From the NCBI GenBank assembly GCA_018894105.1, contig CM032122.1:30597404-30661403 (forward strand): DNA of 64,000 nucleotides. Direction: 5' to 3'. Source of the stretch: Jacaranda mimosifolia (taxonomy: Eukaryota > Streptophyta > Magnoliopsida > Lamiales > Bignoniaceae). Position numbers and translations under genes: made by a program. Below are positions 36,056-49,100 of the stretch, piece by piece (positions within the stretch are counted from its first letter, which is position 1; every line of letters begins with the position of its first letter). The notes under the pieces were generated by a model that saw only the letters and a program-made list of their open reading frames with translations, was not told where the DNA came from and did not search any database.

Positions 36056-39000
36056 TTATCTGAGTTTGCAAATATTAATCAAATCCAAGCAATGCTCGAA
36101 TTTGATTCTTGGAACAGCTTTAGTCAACATGTCTGCCGGATTATCCTTAGTCCCAACTTTGTCAACCAACATGACTCCTTGGGACACCATATCCCGAACA
36201 AAGTGATACCTCACATCTATGTGTTTTGTTCTCTCATGAAATGCTTGATTTTTTGACAAGTATATGGCACTCTGACTGTCACAAAATACCTTAGTGATCT
36301 CAGAAGTCATACCCATATCATCGATAAGCCCCTTTAGCCAAATGCCTTCTTTAACGCCTTCAGCCAAAGCCATGTACTCAGCTTCTGTTGTGGACAATGC
36401 AACTGATGACTGCAAAGTCGCCTTCCAGCTAACCGTACAACTTGATACACAAAACACATAGCCCGTCATGGACCTTCTGCTTTCCAAATCTCCTACATAG
36501 TCTGCATCCACATAGCCAATAATTCTTGTAGTAGAATTCGATTGACTATACCTCAAACATCTACCTGCAGAGCCTCTCAAATACCTCATGATCCATTTCA
36601 CAGCCAGCCAATGAGTCTTTCCTGGCTTGTGCATATACCTACTCACAACACTGACTGCATGTGAAATGTCTGGCCTAGTGCACACCATGGCATACATCAA
36701 GCTATCCACTGCACTAGCATATGGCACATTTGACATGTGCTCCACCTCCTCCTCAGTACTCGGTGATAGATCTAATGAGAGCCTGAAATAAGCTGCAAGT
36801 GGCGTACTTACTGGCTTGGACTTATTCATCCCAAATCGCTCAAGTACTTTCTCAATGTAATGCTGTTGAGACAAGTACAACAATCCTGCTTGTCTATCCC
36901 GGATGATCTCCATGCCCAAAATCTTTTTTGCACTGCCCAAATCCTTCATCTCAAATTCTTCACTTAACTGAGCTTTTAATTGGTTGATTTCAGATATGTT
37001 TCTAGAGGCAATCAACATATCATCAACGTACAACAGCAAATATACGAGAAGGCTATCACTACAAATTTTGTAATATACACAACAATCAAATTTATTTCTA
37101 GTATATCCTATCTTGGCAATAAAAGCATCAAACCTTTTATACCACTGCCTGGGAGACTGCTTCAAGCCATATAATGATCTCTTCAAAAGACATGCTTGAT
37201 TTTGTTTCCCGGGAATAACGAATCCTTCTGGTTGACTCATGTAGATTTGTTCCTCCAACTCACCATGTAAAAACACTGTTTTCACATCCATATGCTCTAA
37301 TTCCATATCAAACAGAGCAACCATGGCAAGCAAAACACGAATGGAAGTATGTTTTACAACTGGGGAGAATACTTCATGAAAGTCAACTCCCTCTCTCTGA
37401 GTAAAACACTTAGCAACCAATCGCACCTTTTATCTAGCATCTTCAACACCAGGAATTCCTTCTTTCTTCTTGTAGATCCATTTGCAACCTACAATTTTCT
37501 GCCCTTTGGGTACATCAACCAGTTCCCATGTGCTATTCTTGTGTAGAGACTCCATCTCTTCACTCATAACTGCAATCCATTTATCAGAATCTGGCCTGGA
37601 TATTGCCTCTTTGTATGAGACTGGATCATCTCCTATAAACTCCTCAGCTGAACTCAAAGCATAAGCTACCAGATCTGAGTAAGCAAACCGCTGTGGTGGT
37701 TTGATTTGCCTCCTCTCCCTATCGCGAGCTAAGCGATAATTTTGTAGTGGTTCATTTTCCTGCTGTTGATTAGGTGGTAATGTGCTATCACCAGCTTCAT
37801 CTACCACCTTCTGTTTCCCCTTTGAAACTTGTGGAGGATCAATATGAATCTCCACCTTCTCCTTAACGCCCTGTTGACCGCTTTTCTGCTGCTCTACCTT
37901 TTTCATCATTGCAGACTCATCGAATGTCACGTCCCTGCTGATAATCATCTTGGAGCCCTTGTCATCATTACACCACAAACGATAACCTTTGACTCCATCT
38001 GCATAGCCTAGAAATATGCACTTCCTAGCCATTGGCTCAAGCTTCCCATCCCGGACATGAGCATAGGCTGGATACCCAAATATTCTCAGATTTGAGTAAT
38101 CAGCAGGAGACCCAGACCAAACTTCCATTGGTGTCTTGCAGTCCAAAGCGGTTGATGGTGACCTATTCACCAAATAACAAGCAGTGTTAATTGCTTCTGC
38201 CCAAAAATCCTTGGACAATCCGGCGTTAAAGAGCATGCATCTAGCTCTTTCCAAGATAGTCCTGTTCATCCGTTCTGCAACTCCATTCTGCTGTGGTGTA
38301 TGTACAACTGTGCGATGCCTCACAATTCCTTCCTTCTCACAGAATTCCTGAAATTTCTTATTGCAGAACTCCAATCCGTTGTCAGTCCTCAAGCGCTTGA
38401 TTTCCTTTCCTGTTTGCTTCTCAATTAAGGTCTTCCATTGCTTGAAGTTGACAAACACCTCATCCTTATGCTTCAGCAGGTACACCGATACTCTACGTGA
38501 GAAATCATCTATGAATGCCAGCATGTACCTTGCACCTCCCTTTGAAGGAACCTGAGAAGGCCCCCAAAGATCTGAGTGAATGTAATCCAAGGTACCTTTG
38601 GTCCTATGAACTGCAGTACCGAATTTCACCCTATGTTGCTTGCCCAACACACACTGCTCGCAGAAATCCAGTTCACCAGTCTTCTCTCCGCAAAGCAAAC
38701 CTCGTTTGCTCAATTCTGACATCCCCCTCTCACACATATGCCCAAGCCGCATATGCCAGAGTCTCGTAGTATCATTGATTGATGAAGAAACCGCTGGAGT
38801 ACCAGAAACCGTGTTTCCCTGCAATATGTAAAGGCCGTTCCGCTTTTCTCCCTTCATGATAAGCAGTGCACCTTTGGAAACCCGCAGAACTCCATCTCGA
38901 GCTCTGTACTCACAACCATTCTTGTCCAGAGTACCTAGCGATATCAGGTTTTTCTTCAAATCTGGAACATGACGCACATCTGTTAGGGTCCTTACTATCC

Positions 39001-40009
39001 CATCATGCATTCTAATACAAATTGAGCCAATTCCTACAACCCTGCAAGAAGCATCGTTTCCCATAAGCACCTTACCACCATCAAGTTTTTGGTATGTGGT
39101 AAACCAATCTTCTCTTGGGCACATGTGGTAGGAGCAGCCACTATCCAAAATCCATTCAGAGTTTAGTAAAGTTTCAGCAACGTTGAGAACAAGCCCACCA
39201 TCAGACTCATCCTCAACAATTCCTGCGACATCATCCCGCTTCTGATCAGAAGTTTCACCTGCATCCTTCGCCTTTCCTCGTTCTGGACAATTCCGTCTCC
39301 AATGCCCCGTTCCACCGCACCTAAAACATTTATCACCGTTTCTAGGCTTGGTTCGGGACTTCGATCTGCCTCTACTCCTTCCCCTTTCTCTTGGTCTCCC
39401 TCTTGCCACCAATCCTTCCCCACTTTCACCATCGTTGCTGCCCAAGACATGTTTTCTCAACTCGTTGGAATTCAATGAGGCCTTCACATCCTCCATTGAA
39501 ATCGTATCTCTCCCATACAACAAAGTAGTAACCAAGTGCTCAAAAGATTTTGGCAGGGAACACAAGAGAATTAAAGCTTGATCTTCATCATCAATTTTAA
39601 CATCGATACTAGCGAGATCTAGAATCACCTTATTGAAAAAATCAATATGTTGAGTAATAGATGTACCTTCCTTCATTCTCAATGTATATAGTCGTTGTTT
39701 CAAATACAACCTATTTGTCAGGGACTTCGTCATATATAGACTCTCCAGCTTCTTCCATAAATCCGCTAGCGTACTTTCCGTGGCGACCTCTCTCAGTACG
39801 TTATCCGCCAATGATAACACCAGAGTACCGTAAGCCTTCGCCATGAACTCATCCTTTTCCTCGTCCTTCAGCGTTTCCGGCAAGAAATCTCTACCCTTTA
39901 ATGCTCTCTGTAATCCTTGTTGACACAGGAGGGCGTGAACCTTCATCTTCCACAGCCCAAAGTCATTCTTCCCATCGAATTTCTCTACCTCGTACTTCAT
40001 TCCTGACAT
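36056..40009 (-). pseudogene. Copia gag-pol polyprotein with one in-frame stop
   Basis: A single frame of about 1,318 codons from the first ATG at 40009 (an upstream in-frame TTG at 40018 is less likely). Gag (UBN2 type) is followed by a CCHC zinc knuckle (CFRCGGTGHWRRNC) and a protease site (LDSGCSYHM). Integrase shows the HHCC region (WHMRLGHM...CEQCVLGKQH) and DDE region (TDNGLEFCNKKF, TPQQNGVAERMNRTI). Reverse transcriptase has YVDDMLIAS, and RNase H has DADYVGDLESRRSMTGY and TTEAEYMAL. The frame is interrupted once, by a TAA at 37432-37430 at the start of the RT domain, so this copy cannot make full-length Pol by itself. No frameshift was seen, and reading resumes in the same frame to the stop at 36056. 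A few RT residues next to the stop are also unusual (for example VAKCFTQ). Confidence 0.92.
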
Positions 40010-40021
40010 CTGATCCAACCT

Positions 40022-40033
40022 GCTCCGATACCA
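40022..40033 (-). other. Primer binding site, initiator Met-tRNA type
   Basis: On the element strand TGGTATCGGAGC, three bases inside the 5' LTR. It differs at one base from the usual plant iMet site TGGTATCAGAGC. Confidence 0.85.
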
Positions 40034-40036
40034 GTT

Positions 40037-40448
40037 TGTTGAAACCTAGGAGGATCTATTGCGGAAACAATGAAATAATAGCAAAGTAATTCAATGTCAA
40101 GTGACAACAAGATTTAACGTGGTTCAGCGATGTGCCTAATCCACCCGACAAAGAAAAGGAATTTTATTGATCTCAAATCAAAGTGCAAGTACAAACTTGA
40201 ATCCCACAAATCTCACGAAAACACCTAACACCCTCCTTCTAAACTCCGTCTTGAGAGAATTACTCAAAAGCAGTAAAGAAGCCCTTGTGTTATGTTTGTT
40301 TTCTTTTCTTCGAAAGAAACAACTAATATTTATAGTCAAAAAAACTACTTTACCTAGGACTAGAAAACCCAATAAAAGAAGGAGTCCTAATTCTAGTCAA
40401 ACTTGATCTCCTTGTCAAACTTACCTCAATTTCAAGGCAAAATCAACA
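40037..40448 (-). repeat. 5' LTR of the Copia element
   Basis: 412 bp, TGTTGA...TCAACA ends. On the element's strand a TATAAATA box lies at about 40,327-40,334. Confidence 0.93.
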
Positions 40449-40453
40449 GCCAG

Positions 40454-43400
40454 AATAGAAAATGAGTTTAAGAATATAAAATACTAAAATAATTAGATTG
40501 ATCAGAAGTGATTATGGGAAAACTTATAAAATTTATGAAGATAAATTCATGTGAAAAAAATGATTACATTTTTAATGAACAATATTTGGCTCCATATCTT
40601 AAAAAACATGATATTAGACTAATTTAAATTATACTTTTCTAAATATTCATCAAGTTGCTGCAATTGTGGTCAAAGAAAATAATCATAATATATTAGTAGA
40701 GCAAGATATTATTGTCCATGTATGTTGAGGTTATAAACATAGAATAACATATTGTTATGAATGTTACAATTAACCTACTACAATATCCTTTTTTTTTTTT
40801 CCTCAAGAGGAAATATAGGATGACACCTAAACATTCAGAAAATGGGTACCAAAATATCTAACAGTGCAATCCAAAAGAATGAATCTATCCAACTAACTCT
40901 TACAAGTAGTGCAACCATTGTTGAAAAATAATAAATAGGTTTATATCTTATTTTATAGTCTATTCCATTATTTATTACTCTTATATTGGGAAGAGATACT
41001 TGTTTTCTTTTTCCTATTAATATACAAATTTTAACCAATAAAAAAATTTAATTTGTGAAACACTTGTACAATTAAAAATTTGAAGTTTTAAACTAATGTG
41101 TATATATATATTTGTCTATTCCTTATCATCAAGATTTTAAAAATTGTTCATATGAAAATTTTCATATTTGTAAATTATAATTTATTTATAAAGACCAAGC
41201 TTCTGCTATCAATCATGTAACGATTCCTTTGCGGGGGATTTTTTTTTTTTTTTCTATTATAGGTTCTTCAAGTTGACATAAAACTGGAGAATAAAAATTG
41301 ATTACTATCACCATGACCTATAAATTCGAGATCTAAATTACATTAAAAAAATAATAGATATCACCCTAAAAATTAAGAGAGACAGAGGGTAGTCAAATTA
41401 GAAAAAAGAATTGTTCTTTAACATTTTTTATTGGGAGTCAAAACAATGTAGATATTAATTAAAAAATACAATGTTTGGAATAGACAATGTAGACATTGGA
41501 ATGGGAGGAAGCTAAAAATGTAATAGATCACATGCACAGTGCAAATTTCATAGAAGAAGAAATAGATTATCTTAAATTGTTCTTAAACTATGTTATAGGT
41601 CTAACATATTTTATAACTTCAAATGATAATTAATTTCTTATTTTTTAGTTGTCTATGTGATAAGCATTTGAATAAAATATAAATAAAAAAATAATTTTTA
41701 GAACAAATAAATATTTAAAAAAAAAAAAAACAAGTCACGTGCATCATAAGAGTCGAATTTGCTAATTCTGATGGACTATCGGCTAAAAAAATGTATCAGG
41801 AGAGTTGTCGTGAGAGAAAATTCTTTGTGAATAATCACACATTCTACAATTGTGTTCAGTGCACACTTGCACTATTTAAAAATACAGCTTCTTTCAATTC
41901 GGTCCATTCTTTTAATCAAGAGAGTAATATTATTTATAAAAAATAGAAAAAAAATATAACAGTTTAATTTGTTAATTTTGATAGACTGTCAAACAAAGAG
42001 ATATATACTAATTAAGAGTTGCCGTGAAAGAAAGTAGTCCTTAATTTGTAAATAATCTCAATTTAAATTATGACAATATAAGAAATACCTCCACATATAT
42101 TGCAATTGCGAACTAAAGTTTACATGCTTACTTTGTAGAGTTCTTTTCCATATTTCTTTCCACAAAGACGAAAGAAACCCTATTATAATGTTCTTTCTGA
42201 CAACAACATATGAAAGTGTTTCTTTAACATTTATGCTTTGTCTTCATTTAAAGGGAAAACAATAATCAGTATAACTCCAATGGCTTTTCCTTTCTAATAA
42301 AATTATTGCTAAAATGAAGAACTTTATAATGTAATAAAACATCCTGATGATGACAACAGTTGGGGGAAAAAAAGACGGTTAAAACTAATTTTATAAGTAA
42401 CACTAATTGATTTTTATATCAATGCGATATTATGTATATTTGTTAGCAAATAATATTTAAATATTTTTACTTTAGATAGAATAATAAATGAGAAAGACAA
42501 TGTTAATAATAAGATCTACATTATTTACTATCAACATTTGTCCAACTAGCGTTATCTATCTTATTTTTATTCAAATTAAGACTCTAAATCGCTTACGCTC
42601 TTAATTAAATAAATAAGAAAAGATTTAAAAGTATACCATAATAATCATTTGGTAATAGAACGCTAAAAATAATTTTTAATTATCTTACGTACACACATTG
42701 CTTTAGGAAAATTTTAACTATTAAGAAGGATTATACATTTCAGATAACTCAAATTGATTGAATTGGTGATATATTGGCAATTAAATAATATATGGTGACA
42801 ATTTTTGGTAAAACATTTCACTTTAATCCACCAAAATAAGAATTTAATGCTAAAAATAACATTTTAAAGTACTTTAGGTGGCTAAATGTAAATTTTTTAA
42901 AACATTAGGGGGTAAAGTGCAACAACTTTAAAATACCTCGTTGAAAAATTGGAGCATGGGTGTTCGAGCACATTTAGCAAATGTTGAATAATTTTTTTGC
43001 ACACTTGCAACGATTAGAGGATAAAATGCAAATGACCCTATATGTTGAAGGGTGTCTGCTATTTACCCTTTTAAAAAATACTCTTATTTTGATGTAAAAA
43101 GTTTCTTGGTATTTTTTAGTTATGCATACTATTACTATACATAACTTGTCATTTTTACAATACAGTGATAGCAACGAAACAATATATATATATATATATA
43201 TATATTTGGTTATTATTATTTAATATACAAACACAATTGCTTGACAAGAAAATTATTCCCAACATGGCCTATCTATATCATTGTCAGAAGTTGAGAATTT
43301 AGTAGCTCTGTGACTCCCATCTGCTGCATTTATAATGGTCCTGGTCTCTGTTAATCACAAGAAATGGTGAGGATGTCTGAATGATCATAATGAGCCCTCT

Positions 43401-43783
43401 CCCTCTCCATTTCTTGTATGTGGGTTTTTCAGATACCTATGTAAAGTGTTTCTTTCAAAATGTTTTCTGAGTTTTAAAAGAAGTAAAGCTCCAAAATACA
43501 TAGATCATAGATCAGATCTCACTATTTAATAAATAAACATAAAAACAGCGGTAGTCCACAAGGAATTCCATTAATCATGAACCTTTTCGATCGTCGTTGA
43601 ATTTAGTAAATCACTATCAATAACGGACCGTTTCAATGCTCATTGAATTTAGTAGGTCACAACTAATTAAATGATTATGAGTTGAGTTTATCCGGTTTCT
43701 ATAAAATGATGTCCAGCAATTCACTATCTTTCTTTAGATTCTTTTGCTTGTGGCTAAATGCTCCACATTTGGAAAGTATCATT
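40454..43783. other. AT-rich intergenic DNA, one worn element
   Basis: No gene recognised. 42,820-43,080 contains 'ttcactttaatccaccaaaa' and 'agggggtaaagtgcaac' opposite 'ggataaaatgcaaatgaccc', suggesting an old Mutator-type MITE. (TA)n at 43,182-43,205. 43,206-43,780 holds nothing recognised. Confidence 0.45.
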
Positions 43784-44120
43784 AGGCGTGCAAATGAGTG
43801 AACTGGCTTGCAATCCTTACAAATTGAACTTGATTTAACTAGATCCGAGCTCAAACTCTAACTCGAATTGATCATGAGTCATTTGTATTTAGGTTTGAGG
43901 ATCGCAAGCAAGTATATAATTAAATATATTTTTTATTTTATTAATAAATATATATTATATTAATATTTCTTTATTTTGCTCAGCTCATTTCGGCTCAACT
44001 ATCAATTCGAGTCTTATCGAGTCGGCTCAAGTTGAGCTCAAATTTGAAATTTTAGGTTTGTCGAGCTTGAATTCAAAAATTTTCCCCAAATTCGACTCGG
44101 TTATGCTCAATTGCACTCCT
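43784..44120. mobile_element. hAT-like MITE with 'gtgcaaa' ends
   Basis: Left AGGCGTGCAAATGAGTG and right (reverse complement) AGGAGTGCAATTGAGCA are imperfect inverted repeats. The interior carries 'ggctcaagttgagctc' type motifs common in plant elements of this group. No transposase. An 8 bp duplication was not confirmed. Confidence 0.5.
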
Positions 44121-44386
44121 GGGCACCATCATCCTTCTATTTGCAATGCTGATGTTAGCTCAAATTGATCTTTTGAGATAATCATGATCCAAATGATACT
44201 ATAACTCAGCATAACTTGAGATTGATTAAACCTCGATATGTAGATCTTAAACCATAAAAATGCTATAGAATCTGAAACCAGTAAAAGAATGTTGGATTTT
44301 GATCAATTAATTAGACCCGAACCAAATTATAAAAGGATGCAAATCCAACCTTGTTAAAGATAAAATTGATCTTTAATTTTTTTTAT

Positions 44387-44403
44387 GGGGGGGGGGGGGG
44401 GGG
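44387..44403. repeat. Homopolymer run of 17 G
   Basis: Seventeen G on the plus strand about 490 bases before SAM copy 2. It may be an assembly-length artefact. Confidence 0.9.
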
Positions 44404-44892
44404 TTGTAGTTACCACACCATAGTAACATATTTGCATCTCAAAAGGACAAAAACCTACCCTCCATATTGGGTAGCTAATCAGAAGACTTTTTCTTGCGAG
44501 CCCCAAAACTAGTCCATAAATTAGGCCAACTATCCAATCGAAAGTCTTTACTTCAGTGGTTTATTTAAGTGATTTCTATCTACTTTTTAAAATTCTTCAC
44601 AGGTATAGGAATTAGGAACTGGAATGCTTGGCTTTGAGTTAGTGACCGACCCACAGAGTAACTTTTTTCCAAGCCAAGAGTCGATAGTAAGATTTTCCAA
44701 AGAATCCCTTGGCCTTCACTCCTGTGAAAAAGTATGGACTCACTTGGCCTTAGTTAGGCCAAGCCCACCTTTTATCTTTTGTCACTCTCAAGTTCAACTA
44801 CCAACCCCACTCATATAGCTGGATCAATAAGTCTTAAAAAATGATCCAAGAAAATTCAACATTTCTCCTCATTCTTCCTCTAAAACCAAGCC

Positions 44893-45591
44893 ATGGACTG
44901 GTTCACTTGGCTATCGAAAGCTGAACTTGATCCCTCTTTTGCCTATGAATATGCCCTTACTCTCACCCACAACGAGCTTGGAGAAGATGATATTCCCTAT
45001 TTCAGCCATGAGTTTCTTCAAAGCATGGGCGTTTCAATAGCAAAACATCGTCTGGAGATTCTCAAGCTAGCAAAGAAACACAAAGGACGAAGAATTCATC
45101 CAGTCTTATGGTTCTTGTTCACAATCAAACAAACCAAGAACTTTCTAGCCAAGCATGTTCAAGCATTAGTTCCCCGCCAGAATAGAGCTCTTTCTCTCGT
45201 TCCCAAGAGAAATCCCAGTTTGAGATGGAGGGTATCTATGCTGCAGAGAAACAATAGATTGAGGGCAGTTGCTCAACCGCCCTCAGCTAAGACGGAATGG
45301 CCGATGCTGAGAAGTGATGGTCCTAGGTTTGGGCCTGGTCCGAGGATGTTGATGCTGACAGACGGAAGCCCCATGGTAGACTCTCGAAGCTCAGGCTCGT
45401 CCCAAAGCTCAACCTGGGTTGAATCAGAGGCCAACGGTGAGTCTAACCGTGTCAGAGAGGATGCACTGGCTAACCCCTGGAATAGCATCTTTTCGAGCAA
45501 TATGGTTCATTCCATAGATGGTGAGTATTGGTCGAGTAGTACAGAAGAAATCAAGTGGGATTCAATGTTCCAGAACTTGAAGCCCACATGA
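44893..45591 (+). CDS. SAM-domain protein, copy 2 (232 aa)
   Basis: Paralogue of the protein at 30,690-31,298. N-terminal SAM domain (residues about 1-70: MDWFTWLSKAELDPSFAYEY, SHEFLQSMGVSIAKHRLEIL), a basic segment (IKQTKNFLAKHVQALVPRQN), a serine-rich middle (SRSSGSSQSSTWVESEANGE) about 30 residues longer than in copy 1, and the same C-terminal motif EEIKWDSMFQNLKPT. Single exon; the first ATG gives the MDWF start shared by both copies. Its stop is only about 540 bases from the stop of the convergent MFS gene, so the two 3' ends may lie close. Function unknown; a protein-protein adaptor role is inferred from the SAM fold. The conserved ends and variable middle suggest both copies are under constraint, but I could not measure that. 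Confidence 0.9.
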   Translation: MDWFTWLSKAELDPSFAYEYALTLTHNELGEDDIPYFSHEFLQSMGVSIAKHRLEILKLAKKHKGRRIHPVLWFLFTIKQTKNFLAKHVQALVPRQNRALSLVPKRNPSLRWRVSMLQRNNRLRAVAQPPSAKTEWPMLRSDGPRFGPGPRMLMLTDGSPMVDSRSSGSSQSSTWVESEANGESNRVREDALANPWNSIFSSNMVHSIDGEYWSSSTEEIKWDSMFQNLKPT

Positions 45592-45710
45592 TGTTAAGTT
45601 TAGAACTGATCTTTTTTCATGTCATCCCCAAAGAATCTCATCTTCTTCGGGCATATATCGTGGTGGACTTTGCACATGTCCTCGTCTTAGAGCTCGTATG
45701 CTTATCCTGG

Positions 45711-45716
45711 AATAAA
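45711..45716 (+). terminator. Candidate poly(A) signal of SAM copy 2
   Basis: AATAAA 120 bases after the stop, followed by a TG-containing stretch. Unverified. Confidence 0.4.
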
Positions 45717-46134
45717 AAAGTCTGATGTTTAGGAATATATATACACACACACACACACTGACAAGTTATGTTTGCATATCAACTTTCTTACCATATGCAT
45801 CAGAGTTTGTTTCCTGTATACCTTAAAAGAACCAAAGGATTTCTGGCTGATGGACAGAAATAACAATTTCATCATAAGACTCCTATAGGTCAAGAAATGT
45901 CAAAATTCCTTCCATAAACTCTAGGAATGTAGGAAGATAGTAACATTCCAAACATAAACGTGTTCTTCTAATCAATAGAGACATAATAGGCGTTAACAAA
46001 TCAAGCCTTTTCTTCAACATAGGAAGAACTCATCTCATATAGCACTAAAAAATATTTAGCACAGGCGTAAACCCATGCTTTAATGGGGTTAAAAGCAATC
46101 CTAGAAATGTATTATGCCAAAAAGTGTGCTATGA

Positions 46135-49100
46135 TCAGTGGCCAGAACTTTGAGACAGACGAAAGGAACCTCCAGCGTAAAGCATTTGGTAAACTGGTCT
46201 TATTCTTATGGTTAGAATTATGCTCAAGAGAGTTGCCAAACCACAAACCCCTGCTAAAATAAGGAACGTTAGCCTGAAGCAACTCGGACCCATGCAAGAG
46301 GACCCCAGCTGCTTAGCTGCCTCTGAGTCGTATACTTGACTGGCAAGCAGACCTGAGAAGAGAATTGCACCAGCAGGATTTCCCAGCTGCATGAAGTTGA
46401 AGATTATGCCAAAGTGTTTCAAGCCAAAAAGTTCAGATACGGTTGGAATCATTATACCAAACTGTACGCCATAGCAAATCCCGAGCAATGCCGTAGCAGC
46501 ATAGAGAGTGCCGCTCAGAGCTGAAGCGTATAGAAGAAACGTTAAGATCATGATTATTTGTGTGACAGCCATCCAAAATGTCCGAGGAATCGTTTTTGAC
46601 CTGCAATGTCACAAGAATACACATCCTATGTTCAAAAAGGATGCAAGAAAAGTACAATGCTGTGTGGTACAAAAGAAATTTAAGCAGAATCTGTGTCTGG
46701 AACTTGAAAATATCTCTGAGTCAAGAATCCTGAGGAGGAGTCTCCCTCACAAGTTCAAATCTCTCTACATAGTTAAAGCAGAAGTACAAAGACTTCAACT
46801 GAAAGATTTGAAGAAATTTAATGGGGAAATCAAACAACAAATAAGAGAGAGCATTCTTATTACCTCACGAAGTGTTCAGAAACAGTTCCTGACCCAAGGC
46901 GGCCCAAAAAGTTACAAAAGCTGAACAAACTTAACAATACTGTTGTATTGTTGACACCAAGTGAAACCCCAATCTGTGCCAAATTATTAAGGACAGTTAT
47001 GCCAGAACCAACTCCAAGAAAGGAAATAAACCATAGAAGCCAAAAGTCAGCCTTTACTACAGCTTCAAGAAATTTGAAATCTTCCCCTCTTCGGGGTTTT
47101 CTTTTTTTCTTCACGGCCCCCTCGCCCACAGCAAGAAGTAAATCTACTTCTGAGATATCTTCAGGCTCATAAAAACTTCCAAGATATGTTGTTGATGAAG
47201 AAGAGGCCAATAGAGGATCTGCTTGATTTGTTTCGCCATCTCCACTGACTAAATCTGCTGGCTGGCCAGGTTTCTTATGATTTGCAGGGAATAGTGTCAT
47301 TTTTAAGGGAATTGCTAAAGGAGCCATCAAAAGAATAATCATTATGGCAATACAGATATAGGAAATGGTGTTGCCAAGAGACAACATGTCTTTTAATATT
47401 GTCGTTGTAAGCAGATAAATGGCAAGGCAAAGACTAGCTGCTTGGGTGAAAAGAAAATGGCAATGCTCAGCTGAGTCTTCTCCAGAAGCTGGAGTACAAG
47501 GCCTGATAAAGTACATCATCACCAGACCTATAGTGGGGATGCCAACGACTAGCAGTAGTAGTAGACTTGAGGCTGACCCGTTAAGGACCATACTGTATAC
47601 CTCTGTAAAAACTGCAGCACTTAAACCGGCGTAGCCTTTGAGTATTCCAGAAACAGTGCCCCGACTGAGAGGAAAGTTCCTCATGTTGGTAACGAGAACT
47701 GCTGTGCCGAGCCACGTGCTGCTGTTTGTGGCAATGCATAGTGCTATCCACAACTGCCAATGTTCTCAAACAATTAGGCAACAAGTTCATGATTTTATAA
47801 ATTTAATGCTGTTATAAACAGAGAATCAGATCATTAGCAGTTCATTTCACCTAGAGCTTGATAGCTAGATTTGACCCTTCTTCTCTCTTCATGAACAGGG
47901 TTAATTGGGTAACATATAATCAACGTTATCTTCATTATGGAGGGCTTAAAAGGGAACGATAATATGTGCTGATGTTAAATATCTTTTTTCCTAACTGATC
48001 AAATGAGGTAGTCATTTAATACGTTGTCATCAAGCTAATTAAAGGACCTTCGTTCAATTATTCCCGTCAACCATTTAAGACAAACTTCATCTATCTGCCT
48101 AAAAAGCCAAAACAGAAAACTACAACAAAAATGGCCTGCACAGGCATGAAGTATAAGTGACAATAAATATCAAACGTCATTTTTACCAAGTTTTTAAACG
48201 ATTCAGTCGTTGAATAGTAAGGTATGTCAGATAAGTAGTAGGTCTGAAGAAGGCTTTAAATGCTAACCTCTAAAATCTTCATTTTTATAAGTAATACAAA
48301 TAAACAGGATCAAGTTCTACCATCTGGAATACTATCCAAACTAGTGCCACACTTTCTCGGATTAACACTGTTGGAAAGTTACAAATTAGACATTTATTTA
48401 CTTTTTAAAGTCAGGAACATAAATTTTTACAACTTTTTCTGCCAATATGAAGAATTAAACAGTTAATGTAAACAGTTAATGCAAGCTGATCTTCTTCCAG
48501 GCCTAAACCAGACAGGAAAAGAAAGGAAAAACGAATATTTCAATTTCTCAATAACTCAAGAAACTTCACAAAAGAGACACAGAAAAGTTAAATGAACATG
48601 TCATACAAGAAGAATCAAGAAAAGATGGACATACGTTGCTTATTTTCATTGGAGGCCTTCGCCAAAAGTAGAAGCCATAATTGCCAAACTCGGCATACCA
48701 ATTATGTACTATGAATGAAGAGCTACAGAAGATTTAGTTCAAATTAAGGAAAAACAAATATTTCAATTTCTCAAAAACTCAAGAAACTCCACAAAGAGAC
48801 AAAGAAAAGTTGAATGAACATGGAATACTAGAAGAAGAATAAAAAAAAAAGAGATGGAGACACATAGTTTACTTTAATTGGATTGCAAAGCCGGCCTCGG
48901 CCTTTGCCCAAAGTAGAAGCCATAATTACCAAACTTAAGAATATCCTACGGCATACTAGTGATGTACTATGTACAAAGAACTACAGAGGATTTAGCTCAA
49001 ATTAAGGAAAAGAAAAGAACCAAAAATGAATGATCTTCGATCAATTCGACTCATATATGGACAATCCAACTTCACAACAGTCACTCCAAACATCTTCCTT

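Larger units (their letters stand above)
35582..40448 (-). mobile_element. Copia LTR retrotransposon, Tork/Tnt1-like, nearly complete
   Basis: A 4,867 bp element on the minus strand with two 412 bp LTRs (35582-35993 and 40037-40448) of identical length. By eye they differ at six positions (about 1.5%). A perfect five-base target duplication GCCAG flanks it (35577-35581, 40449-40453). A primer binding site, a polypurine tract and one gag-pol frame are all present. At a commonly used plant rate of 1.3e-8 per site per year the LTR difference suggests insertion roughly half a million years ago. It lies between the two SAM-domain genes. Polyprotein order (gag, protease, integrase, RT, RNase H) is Copia-type. 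Confidence 0.95.

Noticed and set aside
38515..38831. ORFs antisense to the Copia polyprotein
   Set aside because: Shadow frames of the pol coding region; codon pattern follows the minus strand.
40016..40018. TTG as the start of the Copia polyprotein
   Set aside because: An in-frame ATG follows nine bases later (40009) and matches the usual MSG-type start of such elements.
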